Of a stretch of DNA of 40,696 nt, positions 16,313 through 22,984 are shown piece after piece. Source of the DNA: Cacconaster sp045599325 (GTDB taxonomy: Bacteria; Bacteroidota; Bacteroidia; Bacteroidales; UBA932); contig JAZRVT010000014.1 in the NCBI GenBank assembly GCA_045599325.1, forward strand, positions 1-40,696. Direction: 5' to 3'. How positions within the stretch are numbered: the stretch's first letter is position 1; every line of letters begins with the position of its first letter. The translations under genes were made by a program, and so were the position numbers. Below the pieces are notes generated by a model. The model had not been told where the DNA came from, searched no databases, and was given only the letters and a program-made list of their open reading frames with translations.

Positions 16313-18175
16313 TTGGCGATTCTCGAAAACATCAGCAGCCCGTCACAGATCAGGGGCCTCAGTGATGCGGAACTCGTGCAGCTTTGCGCAGAGCTCCGCA
16401 AGTATATCATTGACTGCTGTTCAGAGAATCCGGGGCATATCGGCGCAAGCCTCGGCGCCGTGGAGATTGCCGTCGCCGTCCACAACGTGTTCAACACCCC
16501 ATCGGACAAAGTGGTATGGGACGTCGGCCATCAGGCATACGCCCACAAGATACTGACAGGCAGGAGGGAGGCGTTCAGGGACAACCGCCGCCGCAACGGC
16601 ATCAGCGGATTCCCGCGCATCAGCGAAAGCCCGTACGACTCATTCGGGACTGGTCATTCCTCCACATCAATCTCCGCCGCACTCGGACTGGCGGTCTCGG
16701 CCCAGATGGAAGGCCGCTGCGAAAAGGCGGTCGCCGTAATAGGCGACGGCGCGATGACGGGAGGGCTCGCATTCGAGGGCCTCAACAATGCAGGCGCGCT
16801 GAAGACCGACATCCTGGTGATCCTCAATGACAACCAGATGGCGATCGACAAGGAGACCGGCGCACTCCACAACCACCTTCTCAAGATTGCGACCAGCGAG
16901 CGGTACAACCGTATCAAGACCAATGTATGGGACCGGCTGGGAGAGCGCAGCCTGAGGTCTTTCCTCCAGAAGCAGGTGAAGAACTTCAAGCGGCTCTTCG
17001 GAATCAGGCCTGAGACACAGTCCCTCTTCGACTCCCTCGGCTTCAGATATTTCGGTCCTGTCGACGGCAACGACGTGGTGCTGCTGAAGAACACTCTCGA
17101 AAGAATGAAGAACCTCCCGGGTCCGAAACTCCTCCACGTGCTCACCACCAAGGGCAAGGGATATGCTCCGGCAGAAGAGGACCAGACCGTCTGGCATGCA
17201 CCGGGCACGTTTGACGTATCCACCGGGAAGCGCACCGGCAGGAAAGCCGCCGCCGACAAGTTCCAGGACGTATTCGGCGCGACCCTGCTCGACCTCGCGA
17301 AAAGCGACAGCCGCATCGTGGGCGTCACCCCTGCTATGGCCACTGGCTGCGGGATGAACATTCTCGCCGAAGAGATGCCGGACAGATTCTTCGACGTGGG
17401 GATCGCGGAGCAGCACGCCGTCACTTTCTCGGCAGGACTCGCCGCAGGCGGGATACTCCCGTTCTGCAACATATACTCCACCTTCAGCCAGAGGGCATAC
17501 GACTCAATAATCCACGACGTCGCCCTCCAGAACCTCAAGGTCGTGCTCTGCTTCGACCGCGGAGGTCTTGTGGGTGAAGACGGTGCGACACACCACGGCG
17601 TCTTCGACCTGGCGGCATACAGGTCTGTCCCCAACCTGACATTGATGGCGCCTCTCAACGAGGCGGAGCTGAGGGATATGATGTACTCCGCCACCCTTCC
17701 GGAATACGGACCGTGCATCATCCGCTATCCGAGAGGATGCGGCAGCGGAGCGGAGTGGCGCGGGAAGGAGTTCTCACCTGTCACCCGCGGCAGGGCTGTC
17801 AAGCTTCACGAGGGCCGCGGAACAGCGCTCCTCAGCATCGGTGCGATAGGGGTGAAAGGAGCAGCTGCAGTCAGGATGGCCGCAGCCGAAGGTGTGGAGG
17901 TGCTCCACTATGATATGCGCTTCCTCAAGCCTCTCGACAGGGACGCGCTCGCCGAAGCCTGCGCCTCGGCGGAGAGGATAATAACGCTTGAGGACGGCGT
18001 CACGGCAGGCGGACTGCACAGCGCCGTAGCAGAGTATATTGCCGATAACGGTCTGAGCCGCAAGCTTATAGCGCTCGGGATACCGGACAGATTCGTGGGA
18101 CAGGGCACACCGGAGGAACTGTACTCCGACTGCCGTTTCAACACCAAAGATATTTTGGAAGCAATTTTATCTTAA
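16313..18175 (+). CDS. dxs: 1-deoxy-D-xylulose-5-phosphate synthase
   Basis: Dxs condenses pyruvate and glyceraldehyde 3-phosphate with loss of CO2, using thiamine pyrophosphate, to start the non-mevalonate isoprenoid pathway. The 620-residue product starts at TTG (16313), 6 bases after purA. No ATG lies close enough upstream, and the residues right after this start are already family-like. Domain I has GHIGASLGAVE (about 42-52), GHSSTSISAALG (about 117), and the thiamine-diphosphate motif GDGAMTGG (about 144) ending in NDNQM (about 173). Domain II has VGVTPAMATGCGM and the catalytic Glu in FDVGIAEQHAVTF (about 362-374), and DRGGLVGEDGATHHG. The transketolase C-terminal domain closes the protein. 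The stop codon lies inside an inverted repeat that reaches into the tRNA promoter. Confidence 0.96.
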   Translation: MAILENISSPSQIRGLSDAELVQLCAELRKYIIDCCSENPGHIGASLGAVEIAVAVHNVFNTPSDKVVWDVGHQAYAHKILTGRREAFRDNRRRNGISGFPRISESPYDSFGTGHSSTSISAALGLAVSAQMEGRCEKAVAVIGDGAMTGGLAFEGLNNAGALKTDILVILNDNQMAIDKETGALHNHLLKIATSERYNRIKTNVWDRLGERSLRSFLQKQVKNFKRLFGIRPETQSLFDSLGFRYFGPVDGNDVVLLKNTLERMKNLPGPKLLHVLTTKGKGYAPAEEDQTVWHAPGTFDVSTGKRTGRKAAADKFQDVFGATLLDLAKSDSRIVGVTPAMATGCGMNILAEEMPDRFFDVGIAEQHAVTFSAGLAAGGILPFCNIYSTFSQRAYDSIIHDVALQNLKVVLCFDRGGLVGEDGATHHGVFDLAAYRSVPNLTLMAPLNEAELRDMMYSATLPEYGPCIIRYPRGCGSGAEWRGKEFSPVTRGRAVKLHEGRGTALLSIGAIGVKGAAAVRMAAAEGVEVLHYDMRFLKPLDRDALAEACASAERIITLEDGVTAGGLHSAVAEYIADNGLSRKLIALGIPDRFVGQGTPEELYSDCRFNTKDILEAILS

Positions 18176-18209
18176 AAAGTGCAAAATAATTTTGCCAATT
18201 AAGATAAAA
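18165..18209. repeat. Nested inverted repeats at the dxs end and tRNA promoter
   Basis: TTTTATCTTAA (18165-18175) is exactly complementary to TTAAGATAAAA (18199-18209). Between them GCAAAAT (18181-18187) is complementary to ATTTTGC (18189-18195) around a single A. The outer left arm ends at the dxs stop, the inner right arm contains the -33 element of the tRNA-tuf promoter, and the outer right arm fills the spacer before the -7 element. Confidence 0.7.
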
Positions 18210-18221
18210 CCCATATATTTG
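18191..18221 (+). promoter_or_regulatory. Bacteroidota promoter for the tRNA-tuf superoperon
   Basis: TTTG at 18191-18194 is followed after 19 bases by TATATTTG at 18214-18221, both perfect. The first tRNA starts 21 bases downstream. No comparably good promoter is seen before tuf, secE or nusG, so this may drive much of the cluster. Confidence 0.8.
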
Positions 18222-18241
18222 CAGTCCCAAAATCAAGCCGC

Positions 18242-18315
18242 GCCGACGTAGCTCAGTTGGTCAGAGCAGCTGATTTGTAATCAGCAGGTCGTGGGTTCGA
18301 CTCCCTCCATCGGCT
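18242..18315 (+). tRNA. tRNA-Thr (anticodon TGT)
   Basis: A 74-base cloverleaf with anticodon loop TTTGTAA, T-loop TTCGACT and discriminator T followed by CC. It would read ACA and related threonine codons. The acceptor stem GCCGACG/CATCGGC has a C6-A67 mismatch, and the T stem GTGGG/CCCTC has a T50-T64 mismatch, more irregular than usual. First of four tRNAs in the cluster. Confidence 0.93.
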
Positions 18316-18338
18316 CCGAAAAGTTCTACTTTTCATTT

Positions 18339-18421
18339 GGGCAGATACCAGAGTGGCCAAATGGGGCAGACTGTAAATCTGCTGGCGCACGCCTACGGTG
18401 GTTCGAATCCATCTCTGCCCA
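18339..18421 (+). tRNA. tRNA-Tyr (anticodon GTA)
   Basis: An 83-base class II tRNA with perfect acceptor stem GGGCAGA/TCTGCCC, anticodon loop CTGTAAA in stem GCAGA/TCTGC, a long variable arm (GGCGCACGCC region) and T-loop TTCGAAT. Discriminator A. Reads UAU and UAC. All the expected features are present. Confidence 0.96.
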
Positions 18422-18433
18422 CTTTTTTTATGT

Positions 18434-18506
18434 GCGGAAGTAGCTCAGTTGGTAGAGCATCAGCCTTCCAAGCTGAGGGTCGCGGGTTCGAACCTCGTCT
18501 TCCGCT
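18434..18506 (+). tRNA. tRNA-Gly (anticodon TCC)
   Basis: A 73-base cloverleaf with acceptor stem GCGGAAG/CTTCCGC, anticodon loop CTTCCAA in stem TCAGC/GCTGA, T-loop TTCGAAC and discriminator T. Reads GGA and GGG. No irregular pairs beyond G-T wobbles in the T stem. Confidence 0.96.
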
Positions 18507-18521
18507 CAAATATTATTACAG

Positions 18522-18593
18522 GCCAATGTAGCTCAGGGGTAGAGCGCTTCCTTGGTAAGGAAGAGGTCGTGAGTTCAATTCTCACCATCGGCT
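18522..18593 (+). tRNA. tRNA-Thr (anticodon GGT)
   Basis: A 72-base cloverleaf with anticodon loop TTGGTAA in stem CTTCC/GGAAG, T stem GTGAG/CTCAC and T-loop TTCAATT. Discriminator T followed by CC. Reads ACU and ACC. The acceptor stem GCCAATG/CATCGGC has an A4-C69 mismatch; the 3' strand is identical to that of the other tRNA-Thr. tuf begins 30 bases later. Confidence 0.94.
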
Positions 18594-18623
18594 CCAAAGA
18601 AAACTCATAAAAAACATAACACT

Positions 18624-19811
18624 ATGGCAAAAGAATCATTCAAAAGAGACAAGCCGCATGTAAACATCGGTACTATCGGCCACGTTGACCACGGCAAAAC
18701 CACTCTGACTGCAGCTATCACTCAGGTTCTCGCAAAGAAGGGCCTTTCTGAAGTCAAGTCATTCGACCAGATCGACAACGCTCCGGAAGAGAAAGAGCGT
18801 GGTATCACCATCAACACAGCTCACGTCGAGTATCAGACTGAAAACCGCCACTATGCACACGTTGACTGCCCGGGTCACGCTGACTACGTCAAGAACATGG
18901 TCACCGGTGCAGCTCAGATGGACGGTGCTATCCTCGTCGTTGCAGCAACCGACGGTCCTATGCCTCAGACCCGCGAGCATATCCTTCTCGCCCGCCAGGT
19001 GAACGTCCCTCGTATCGTTGTCTTCCTGAACAAGGTTGATATCGTTGAGGACCCTGAAATCGTTGAACTCGTTGAGATGGAAGTTCGTGAACTCCTCAGC
19101 TTCTATGACTTCGACGGTGACAACGCACCTGTTATCTGCGGTTCAGCTCTCGGCGCACTCAACGGTGACCCACACTGGGAGGATGTCGTAATGGAACTCA
19201 TGAACGCAGTTGACGAGTACATTCCTCTGCCAGTCCGCGACAATGAAAAGCCATTCCTTATGCCTATCGAGGATATCTTCTCAATCACTGGCCGTGGTAC
19301 AGTTGCAACTGGCCGTATTGAGACCGGTATCGTTAAGGTCGGTGATGAAATCCAGATCATCGGTCTCGGCGAAGAGCCTCGCAAGTCAGTCGTTACAGGT
19401 GTCGAGATGTTCCGCAAGCTCCTCGACCAGGGCGAAGCAGGTGACAACGTAGGTCTCCTCCTCCGTGGCGTCGACAAGAAGGAAGTCAAGCGCGGTCAGG
19501 TTATCGCTCACCCTAACACAATCACTCCTCACAAGTGCTTTGAGGCTGCTGTTTACGTCCTCAAGAAAGATGAGGGTGGCCGTCACACTCCATTCAAGAA
19601 CCACTACCGTCCACAGTTCTTCATCCGCACCCTTGACATCACCGGTGAGATCGAGCTTCCTGCAGGCGTAGACGTTGTAATGCCAGGTGACAACATTACC
19701 TTCAAGGTAGAGCTCATCTACCCAGTCGCTCTGAACGAAGGTCTCCGTTTCGCAATCCGCGAAGGTGGTCGTACAGTAGGTTCAGGCCAGGTAATCAAGA
19801 TCCTTGACTAA
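18624..19811 (+). CDS. tuf: Elongation factor Tu
   Basis: EF-Tu is the GTPase that brings aminoacyl-tRNA to the ribosomal A site. The 395-residue product has the G1 loop GHVDHGKT (about 19-26), the switch I region with GITINTAHVEY, G3 DCPGHADYV (about 81-89), G4 NKVD (about 136-139) and the G5 SAL element (about 174). Domains II and III follow, ending in GSGQVIKILD. It sits directly behind four tRNA genes, and tRNA-Trp, secE and nusG follow, the same layout as around tufB in enterobacteria. The start ATG is 30 bases after the tRNA-Thr end and has no promoter of its own that I can see. Confidence 0.98.
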   Translation: MAKESFKRDKPHVNIGTIGHVDHGKTTLTAAITQVLAKKGLSEVKSFDQIDNAPEEKERGITINTAHVEYQTENRHYAHVDCPGHADYVKNMVTGAAQMDGAILVVAATDGPMPQTREHILLARQVNVPRIVVFLNKVDIVEDPEIVELVEMEVRELLSFYDFDGDNAPVICGSALGALNGDPHWEDVVMELMNAVDEYIPLPVRDNEKPFLMPIEDIFSITGRGTVATGRIETGIVKVGDEIQIIGLGEEPRKSVVTGVEMFRKLLDQGEAGDNVGLLLRGVDKKEVKRGQVIAHPNTITPHKCFEAAVYVLKKDEGGRHTPFKNHYRPQFFIRTLDITGEIELPAGVDVVMPGDNITFKVELIYPVALNEGLRFAIREGGRTVGSGQVIKILD

Positions 19812-19834
19812 TCTCAAGAACTCAAATACCTAAC

Positions 19835-19874
19835 AAATATTGGTCGAGTTTGCTTGCAGGCTCGACCAACATTT
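19835..19874 (+). other. Long hairpin abutting the 5' end of tRNA-Trp
   Basis: TTGGTCGAG (19840-19848) is exactly complementary to CTCGACCAA (19861-19869). The stem extends outward by AAAT/ATTT past one A-C mismatch, so the hairpin ends at 19874, one base before the tRNA. There is no T run after it, so it is unlikely to be a classical terminator; a processing signal or partial attenuator is more likely. Confidence 0.6.
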
Positions 19875-19945
19875 AGGGGAATAGAACAAGGGTAGTTCAG
19901 CGGTCACCAAAACCGTCGATGTGGGTTCGAATCCTGCTTCCCCTG
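19875..19945 (+). tRNA. tRNA-Trp (anticodon CCA) with A at position 33
   Basis: A 71-base cloverleaf: acceptor AGGGGAA/TTCCCCT with discriminator G, D stem GAAC/GTTC with a short 7-base loop, anticodon stem GCGGT/ACCGT, T stem GTGGG/CCTGC and T-loop TTCGAAT. The anticodon loop reads CACCAAA, so the base before the CCA anticodon is A instead of the near-universal T (U33). The rest of the molecule looks sound. It lies between tuf and secE, where Bacteroidota commonly carry tRNA-Trp. Confidence 0.9.
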
Positions 19946-19949
19946 CAAA

Positions 19950-19971
19950 TCAGAGTGGTTACGCATTCTGA
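19950..19971 (+). other. Small hairpin after tRNA-Trp
   Basis: TCAGAGTG (19950-19957) pairs with CATTCTGA (19964-19971), 8 pairs with one G-T, loop GTTACG. It begins 5 bases after the tRNA. With the upstream hairpin it brackets the tRNA, which suggests roles in processing of the long transcript. Confidence 0.45.
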
Positions 19972-20029
19972 CTGTTATTAACCGGCAGAGACTTCCGCTT
20001 CCAACTGTTTCTGTCACAACAAAATAACA

Positions 20030-20218
20030 ATGGCAAAATTTGGCACATACGTAAAGGAGTCATGGAAAGAGCTGACTACCAAGGTGACTTGGCCCACTTG
20101 GGACAAGCTGCAGAGTTCAGCTATCCTGGTGATGGTAACGACCCTCATTCTCGCTATTATCATATGGCTGATTGACCTGGTCATCAGAACCATCATGACA
20201 GGTATCTACCAACTTTAA
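20030..20218 (+). CDS. secE: Preprotein translocase subunit SecE
   Basis: SecE is the small essential clamp subunit of the SecYEG channel in the inner membrane. The 62-residue product is the short single-helix form: an amphipathic N-terminal helix with ESWKELTTKVTWPTWDKL (about 10-27), carrying the conserved KVTWPT block, then one membrane segment (about 31-55). It precedes nusG by 8 bases, the near-universal bacterial pairing. No unusual features. Confidence 0.95.
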   Translation: MAKFGTYVKESWKELTTKVTWPTWDKLQSSAILVMVTTLILAIIIWLIDLVIRTIMTGIYQL

Positions 20219-20226
20219 TTATTACT

Positions 20227-20775
20227 ATGAGCGAAGAGACTAAACAGTGGTACGTCGTACGCACTGCTGGAGGCAAGGAGAAGAAAGCCAAGGAGTACAT
20301 CGAAAAGGAGATAACTGCTCTCAAGCTTGATCACCTTCTCACACAGGTACTCATCCCTACCGAGAAATACTATCAGGTGAAGAATGGCAAGCGCGTCAGC
20401 GCCGAGCGTATTCTTTATCCTGGTTATCTTCTTGTAGAGGCGGTGATGACCGGTGAGCTCCAGCACGTCATCCGCAACATAACCTACGTTGCGGGATTCC
20501 TCAGTGAAGGCAAGGACAGAATTCCGGTGCCAATCCGCGAGTCAGAGATGAACCGCATCATGGGCCGCCTTGATGAACAGGCCGACCAGGAGGAAGAGAC
20601 CGTGACCCCATTCGTCGTAGGTGAGGCTGTCAAGATCATCGACGGTCCTTTCAACGGCTTTGACGGCACAGTGGACGAACTTCTCGCTGACAAGCGCAAG
20701 CTCAAGGTAATGGTAAAGATCTTCGGCAGAAAGACTCTTCTCGAACTGAATTTTGCACAGGTAACAAAAGAATAA
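20227..20775 (+). CDS. nusG: Transcription termination/antitermination factor NusG
   Basis: NusG binds the clamp of RNA polymerase, reduces or modulates pausing and links it to Rho and ribosomes. The 182-residue product has the NGN domain (about 8-115) with WYVVRTAGGKEKKA and YPGYLLVEA, and a C-terminal KOW domain (about 128-178) with VVGEAVKIIDGPFNGFDGTV. It starts 8 bases after secE and precedes rplK by 12 bases. The linker (about 112-126) is acidic with QADQEEE. Confidence 0.96.
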   Translation: MSEETKQWYVVRTAGGKEKKAKEYIEKEITALKLDHLLTQVLIPTEKYYQVKNGKRVSAERILYPGYLLVEAVMTGELQHVIRNITYVAGFLSEGKDRIPVPIRESEMNRIMGRLDEQADQEEETVTPFVVGEAVKIIDGPFNGFDGTVDELLADKRKLKVMVKIFGRKTLLELNFAQVTKE

Positions 20776-20787
20776 ATCATTTAAACT

Positions 20788-21234
20788 ATGGCTAAAGAAA
20801 TTGCAGGGTTAATCAAACTGCAGATCAAAGGCGGTGCAGCAAATCCTTCACCTCCAGTAGGTCCGGCCCTTGGTTCAAAGGGTGTCAATATCATGGACTT
20901 CTGCAAGCAGTTCAATGCCCGCACTCAGGACAGAGCCGGAAAGATCCTTCCGGTCGTCATCACCGTTTACAGTGATAAGTCTTTCACTTTTGTTGTAAAG
21001 CAGCCGCCTATGGCAGTCCTTATCAAGGAGGCAGCCAAGATCCAGACAGCTTCTTCTGAGCCAAACAGAAAGAAGGTTGCGGCAATCACTTGGGAACAGG
21101 TCCGTGCTATTGCAAAGGAAAAAATGCCTGACCTCAACGCATTCACTGAAAAGTCCGCAATGTCACTGGTAGCCGGTACTGCACGCAGTATGGGTGTCAC
21201 TGTCAGCGGAGAATATCCAGCCGATGTACAATAA
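20788..21234 (+). CDS. rplK: 50S ribosomal protein L11
   Basis: L11 forms the GTPase-associated centre on 23S rRNA with the L10-L12 stalk and is the thiostrepton-binding site. The 148-residue product has the N-terminal domain with IKLQIKGGAANPSPPVGPALG (given here in 20-residue part from 9 onwards) and the rRNA-binding C-terminal domain (about 75-145) ending AGTARSMGVTVSG. The proline-rich PSPPVGP hinge is intact. The gap to nusG is 12 bases, too short to hold a separate leader. rplA follows after 11 bases. Confidence 0.96.
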   Translation: MAKEIAGLIKLQIKGGAANPSPPVGPALGSKGVNIMDFCKQFNARTQDRAGKILPVVITVYSDKSFTFVVKQPPMAVLIKEAAKIQTASSEPNRKKVAAITWEQVRAIAKEKMPDLNAFTEKSAMSLVAGTARSMGVTVSGEYPADVQ

Positions 21235-21245
21235 AATCACACGCA

Positions 21246-21947
21246 ATGAGTAAATTAACTAAAAATCAAAAAGCAGCTGCTGCTCAGGTTGACCCGCACA
21301 AGCTGTACAGACTCACAGAAGCAAGCGCTCTCGTAAAGGAAACCGCCTTTACAAAGTTTGACTCCACAGTTGAGCTCTCAGTACGTCTTGGCGTAGACCC
21401 TCGCAAGGCGAACCAGATGGTCCGTGGCGTGGTCACTCTTCCTCATGGCACCGGTAAAGTCGTTCGCGTGCTGGTTCTCTGTACTCCTGACAAGGAAGCC
21501 GAGGCTAAGGAAGCCGGAGCAGACTTCGTAGGTCTCGATGACTACATCGAGAAGATCAAGGGCGGTTGGACAGACGTAGACGTCATCATCTGTACTCCTA
21601 CAGTTATGGCCAAGATAGGTCCTATCGGCCGTATCCTCGGTCCTCGCGGTCTTATGCCTAACCCTAAGACCGGTACTGTCACAATGGACATTGCGACAGC
21701 CGTCAAGGAAGTGAAGGCCGGTAAGATCGACTTCAAGGTTGACAAGCAGGGCATCGTTCACGCCGGTATCGGCAAGGTATCCTTCTCATCCCAGCAGATC
21801 GCTGAGAATGCAGTAGAGCTTCTCAACACCATTATCAAACTGAAACCGCAAGCACTCAAGGGAACTTACGTAAGAAGCATCTATATGGCTTCGACAATGG
21901 GCCCTGGCATTGCAGTCGACACAAAGACAATCAGTGCTGCTGAATAA
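21246..21947 (+). CDS. rplA: 50S ribosomal protein L1
   Basis: L1 binds 23S helices 76-78, forms the mobile L1 stalk that handles exiting tRNA, and in many bacteria represses its own operon. The 233-residue product has the two-domain L1 layout, with FDSTVELSVRLGVDP (about 38-52), the insertion domain in the middle, and the signature GPRGLMPNPKTGTVT (about 133-147). STMGPGIAVD near the C-terminus is also typical. It is 11 bases after rplK and 14 bases before rplJ. I do not find an obvious L1-type mRNA site in the short gaps. Confidence 0.96.
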   Translation: MSKLTKNQKAAAAQVDPHKLYRLTEASALVKETAFTKFDSTVELSVRLGVDPRKANQMVRGVVTLPHGTGKVVRVLVLCTPDKEAEAKEAGADFVGLDDYIEKIKGGWTDVDVIICTPTVMAKIGPIGRILGPRGLMPNPKTGTVTMDIATAVKEVKAGKIDFKVDKQGIVHAGIGKVSFSSQQIAENAVELLNTIIKLKPQALKGTYVRSIYMASTMGPGIAVDTKTISAAE

Positions 21948-21961
21948 TAAAACCCAAGATT

Positions 21962-22456
21962 ATGAGAAAAGAATTAAAAGCTCAGATTATTGAGAAAGTA
22001 GCAGCACAGTTGGCGGAAAATCCTAACTTCTACCTTGCAGACATTTCAGGTCTCAATGCAGAAAAGACTTCCGAACTGCGTCGCGCATGCTTCGAAAAGC
22101 AGATCAAACTCGAAGTTGTCAAGAACACTCTTCTCAAGCAGGCTCTCAGCAGCCTGGGCAACACTGAGATTGAACAGCTCTTCCCTACCCTCAAGGGTAA
22201 CACTGCTATTATGTTCACAACCGTTCCTAATGCACCTGCAAAGGTGATCAAGGAATTCGGTGCAAAGTTCGGCAAGCCGTCTCTCAAGAGCGCATACCTT
22301 CAGGACTGCGCTTACGTAGGCGAGAACCAGCTCACAACCCTCGTGAACATCAAGTCCCACGATGAACTTGTCGGTGACATCATCAGCCTCCTCCAGTCAC
22401 CTATCAGAAGAGTCATTTCTGCTCTGCAGGACTCCAAGAAAGAGGCCGAAGAATAA
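21962..22456 (+). CDS. rplJ: 50S ribosomal protein L10
   Basis: L10 anchors dimers of L7/L12 to the ribosomal stalk base. The 164-residue product opens MRKELKAQIIEKVAAQL and has the rRNA-binding domain with ADISGLNAEKTSELRRACFE (about 27-46) and VVKNTLLKQAL. The C-terminal helix (about 135-160), the platform for L12 dimers, ends in KKEAEE. The gap from rplA is only 14 bases, so the long L10-binding leader seen in E. coli is not present between the genes; any such site would have to lie within rplA. rplL follows after 35 AT-rich bases. Confidence 0.94.
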   Translation: MRKELKAQIIEKVAAQLAENPNFYLADISGLNAEKTSELRRACFEKQIKLEVVKNTLLKQALSSLGNTEIEQLFPTLKGNTAIMFTTVPNAPAKVIKEFGAKFGKPSLKSAYLQDCAYVGENQLTTLVNIKSHDELVGDIISLLQSPIRRVISALQDSKKEAEE

Positions 22457-22491
22457 TTCAGTAACAATAAAACAAAAAAAAATAATCAATT

Positions 22492-22869
22492 ATGGCAGAC
22501 ATCAAAGCTCTTGCGGAAGAACTCGTTAACCTTACCGTAAAAGACGTCCAGGAACTTGCACAGGTTCTCAAAGAAGAATACGGCATCGAACCAGCTGCAG
22601 CAGCAGTTGTAATGGCAGCTCCAGAAGCTGGCGCAGGCGCAGCAGAAGCTGAGCAGACCGCATTTGACGTAATCCTTATCTCAGCTGGTCAGGCAAAACT
22701 CCAGATGGTAAAGGCAGTCAAGGAACTCACAGGCCTCGGTCTTAAGGAAGCTAAGGAACTCGTTGACAAGGCTCCGGAAGCTAAGATCAAGGAGAAGATT
22801 TCAAAGGCTGAAGCTGAACAGATCAAGGCAGCTCTCGAAGAAGCAGGCGGAGAAGTTGAACTTAAATAA
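22492..22869 (+). CDS. rplL: 50S ribosomal protein L7/L12
   Basis: L7/L12 is the multicopy stalk protein that recruits and activates translational GTPases. The 125-residue product has an N-terminal dimerization helix pair (about 1-32), an alanine-rich flexible hinge (about 34-52) and the globular C-terminal domain with KLQMVKAVKELTGLGLKEAK (about 69-88) and LVDKAPEAKIKE. Codon choice is biased as expected for a very abundant protein. It is followed by a strong terminator-like hairpin before rpoB. Confidence 0.97.
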   Translation: MADIKALAEELVNLTVKDVQELAQVLKEEYGIEPAAAAVVMAAPEAGAGAAEAEQTAFDVILISAGQAKLQMVKAVKELTGLGLKEAKELVDKAPEAKIKEKISKAEAEQIKAALEEAGGEVELK

Positions 22870-22906
22870 CTACTTCCCACTTCTTCCCTTATAGGGACAG
22901 AAATCG

Positions 22907-22950
22907 GGTTTAGGGCCGGATAAACAAAAGGCCCTAAACCTTTTTGTCGT
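22907..22950 (+). terminator. Strong terminator or attenuator between rplL and rpoB
   Basis: GGTTTAGGGCC (22907-22917) is exactly complementary to GGCCCTAAACC (22930-22940), with a 12-base loop and TTTTT at 22941-22945, then a second T run at 22950-22956. It lies inside an apparently continuous operon, 35 bases before rpoB. In E. coli an attenuator at the same place lowers rpoBC relative to ribosomal proteins. Confidence 0.85.
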
Positions 22951-22984
22951 TTTTTTAAGTTTATATTCAACCGTCCTATATAAA

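Noticed and set aside
21948..21961. L10-L12 autoregulatory leader before rplJ
   Set aside because: The gap is only 14 bases, too short for the known structure; any site would have to lie within rplA and I could not identify one.
22947..22984. Separate rpoB promoter
   Set aside because: TTTG at 22943 and TATATTCA at 22962 are 15 bases apart with two mismatches in the -7 element, outside the usual spacing.
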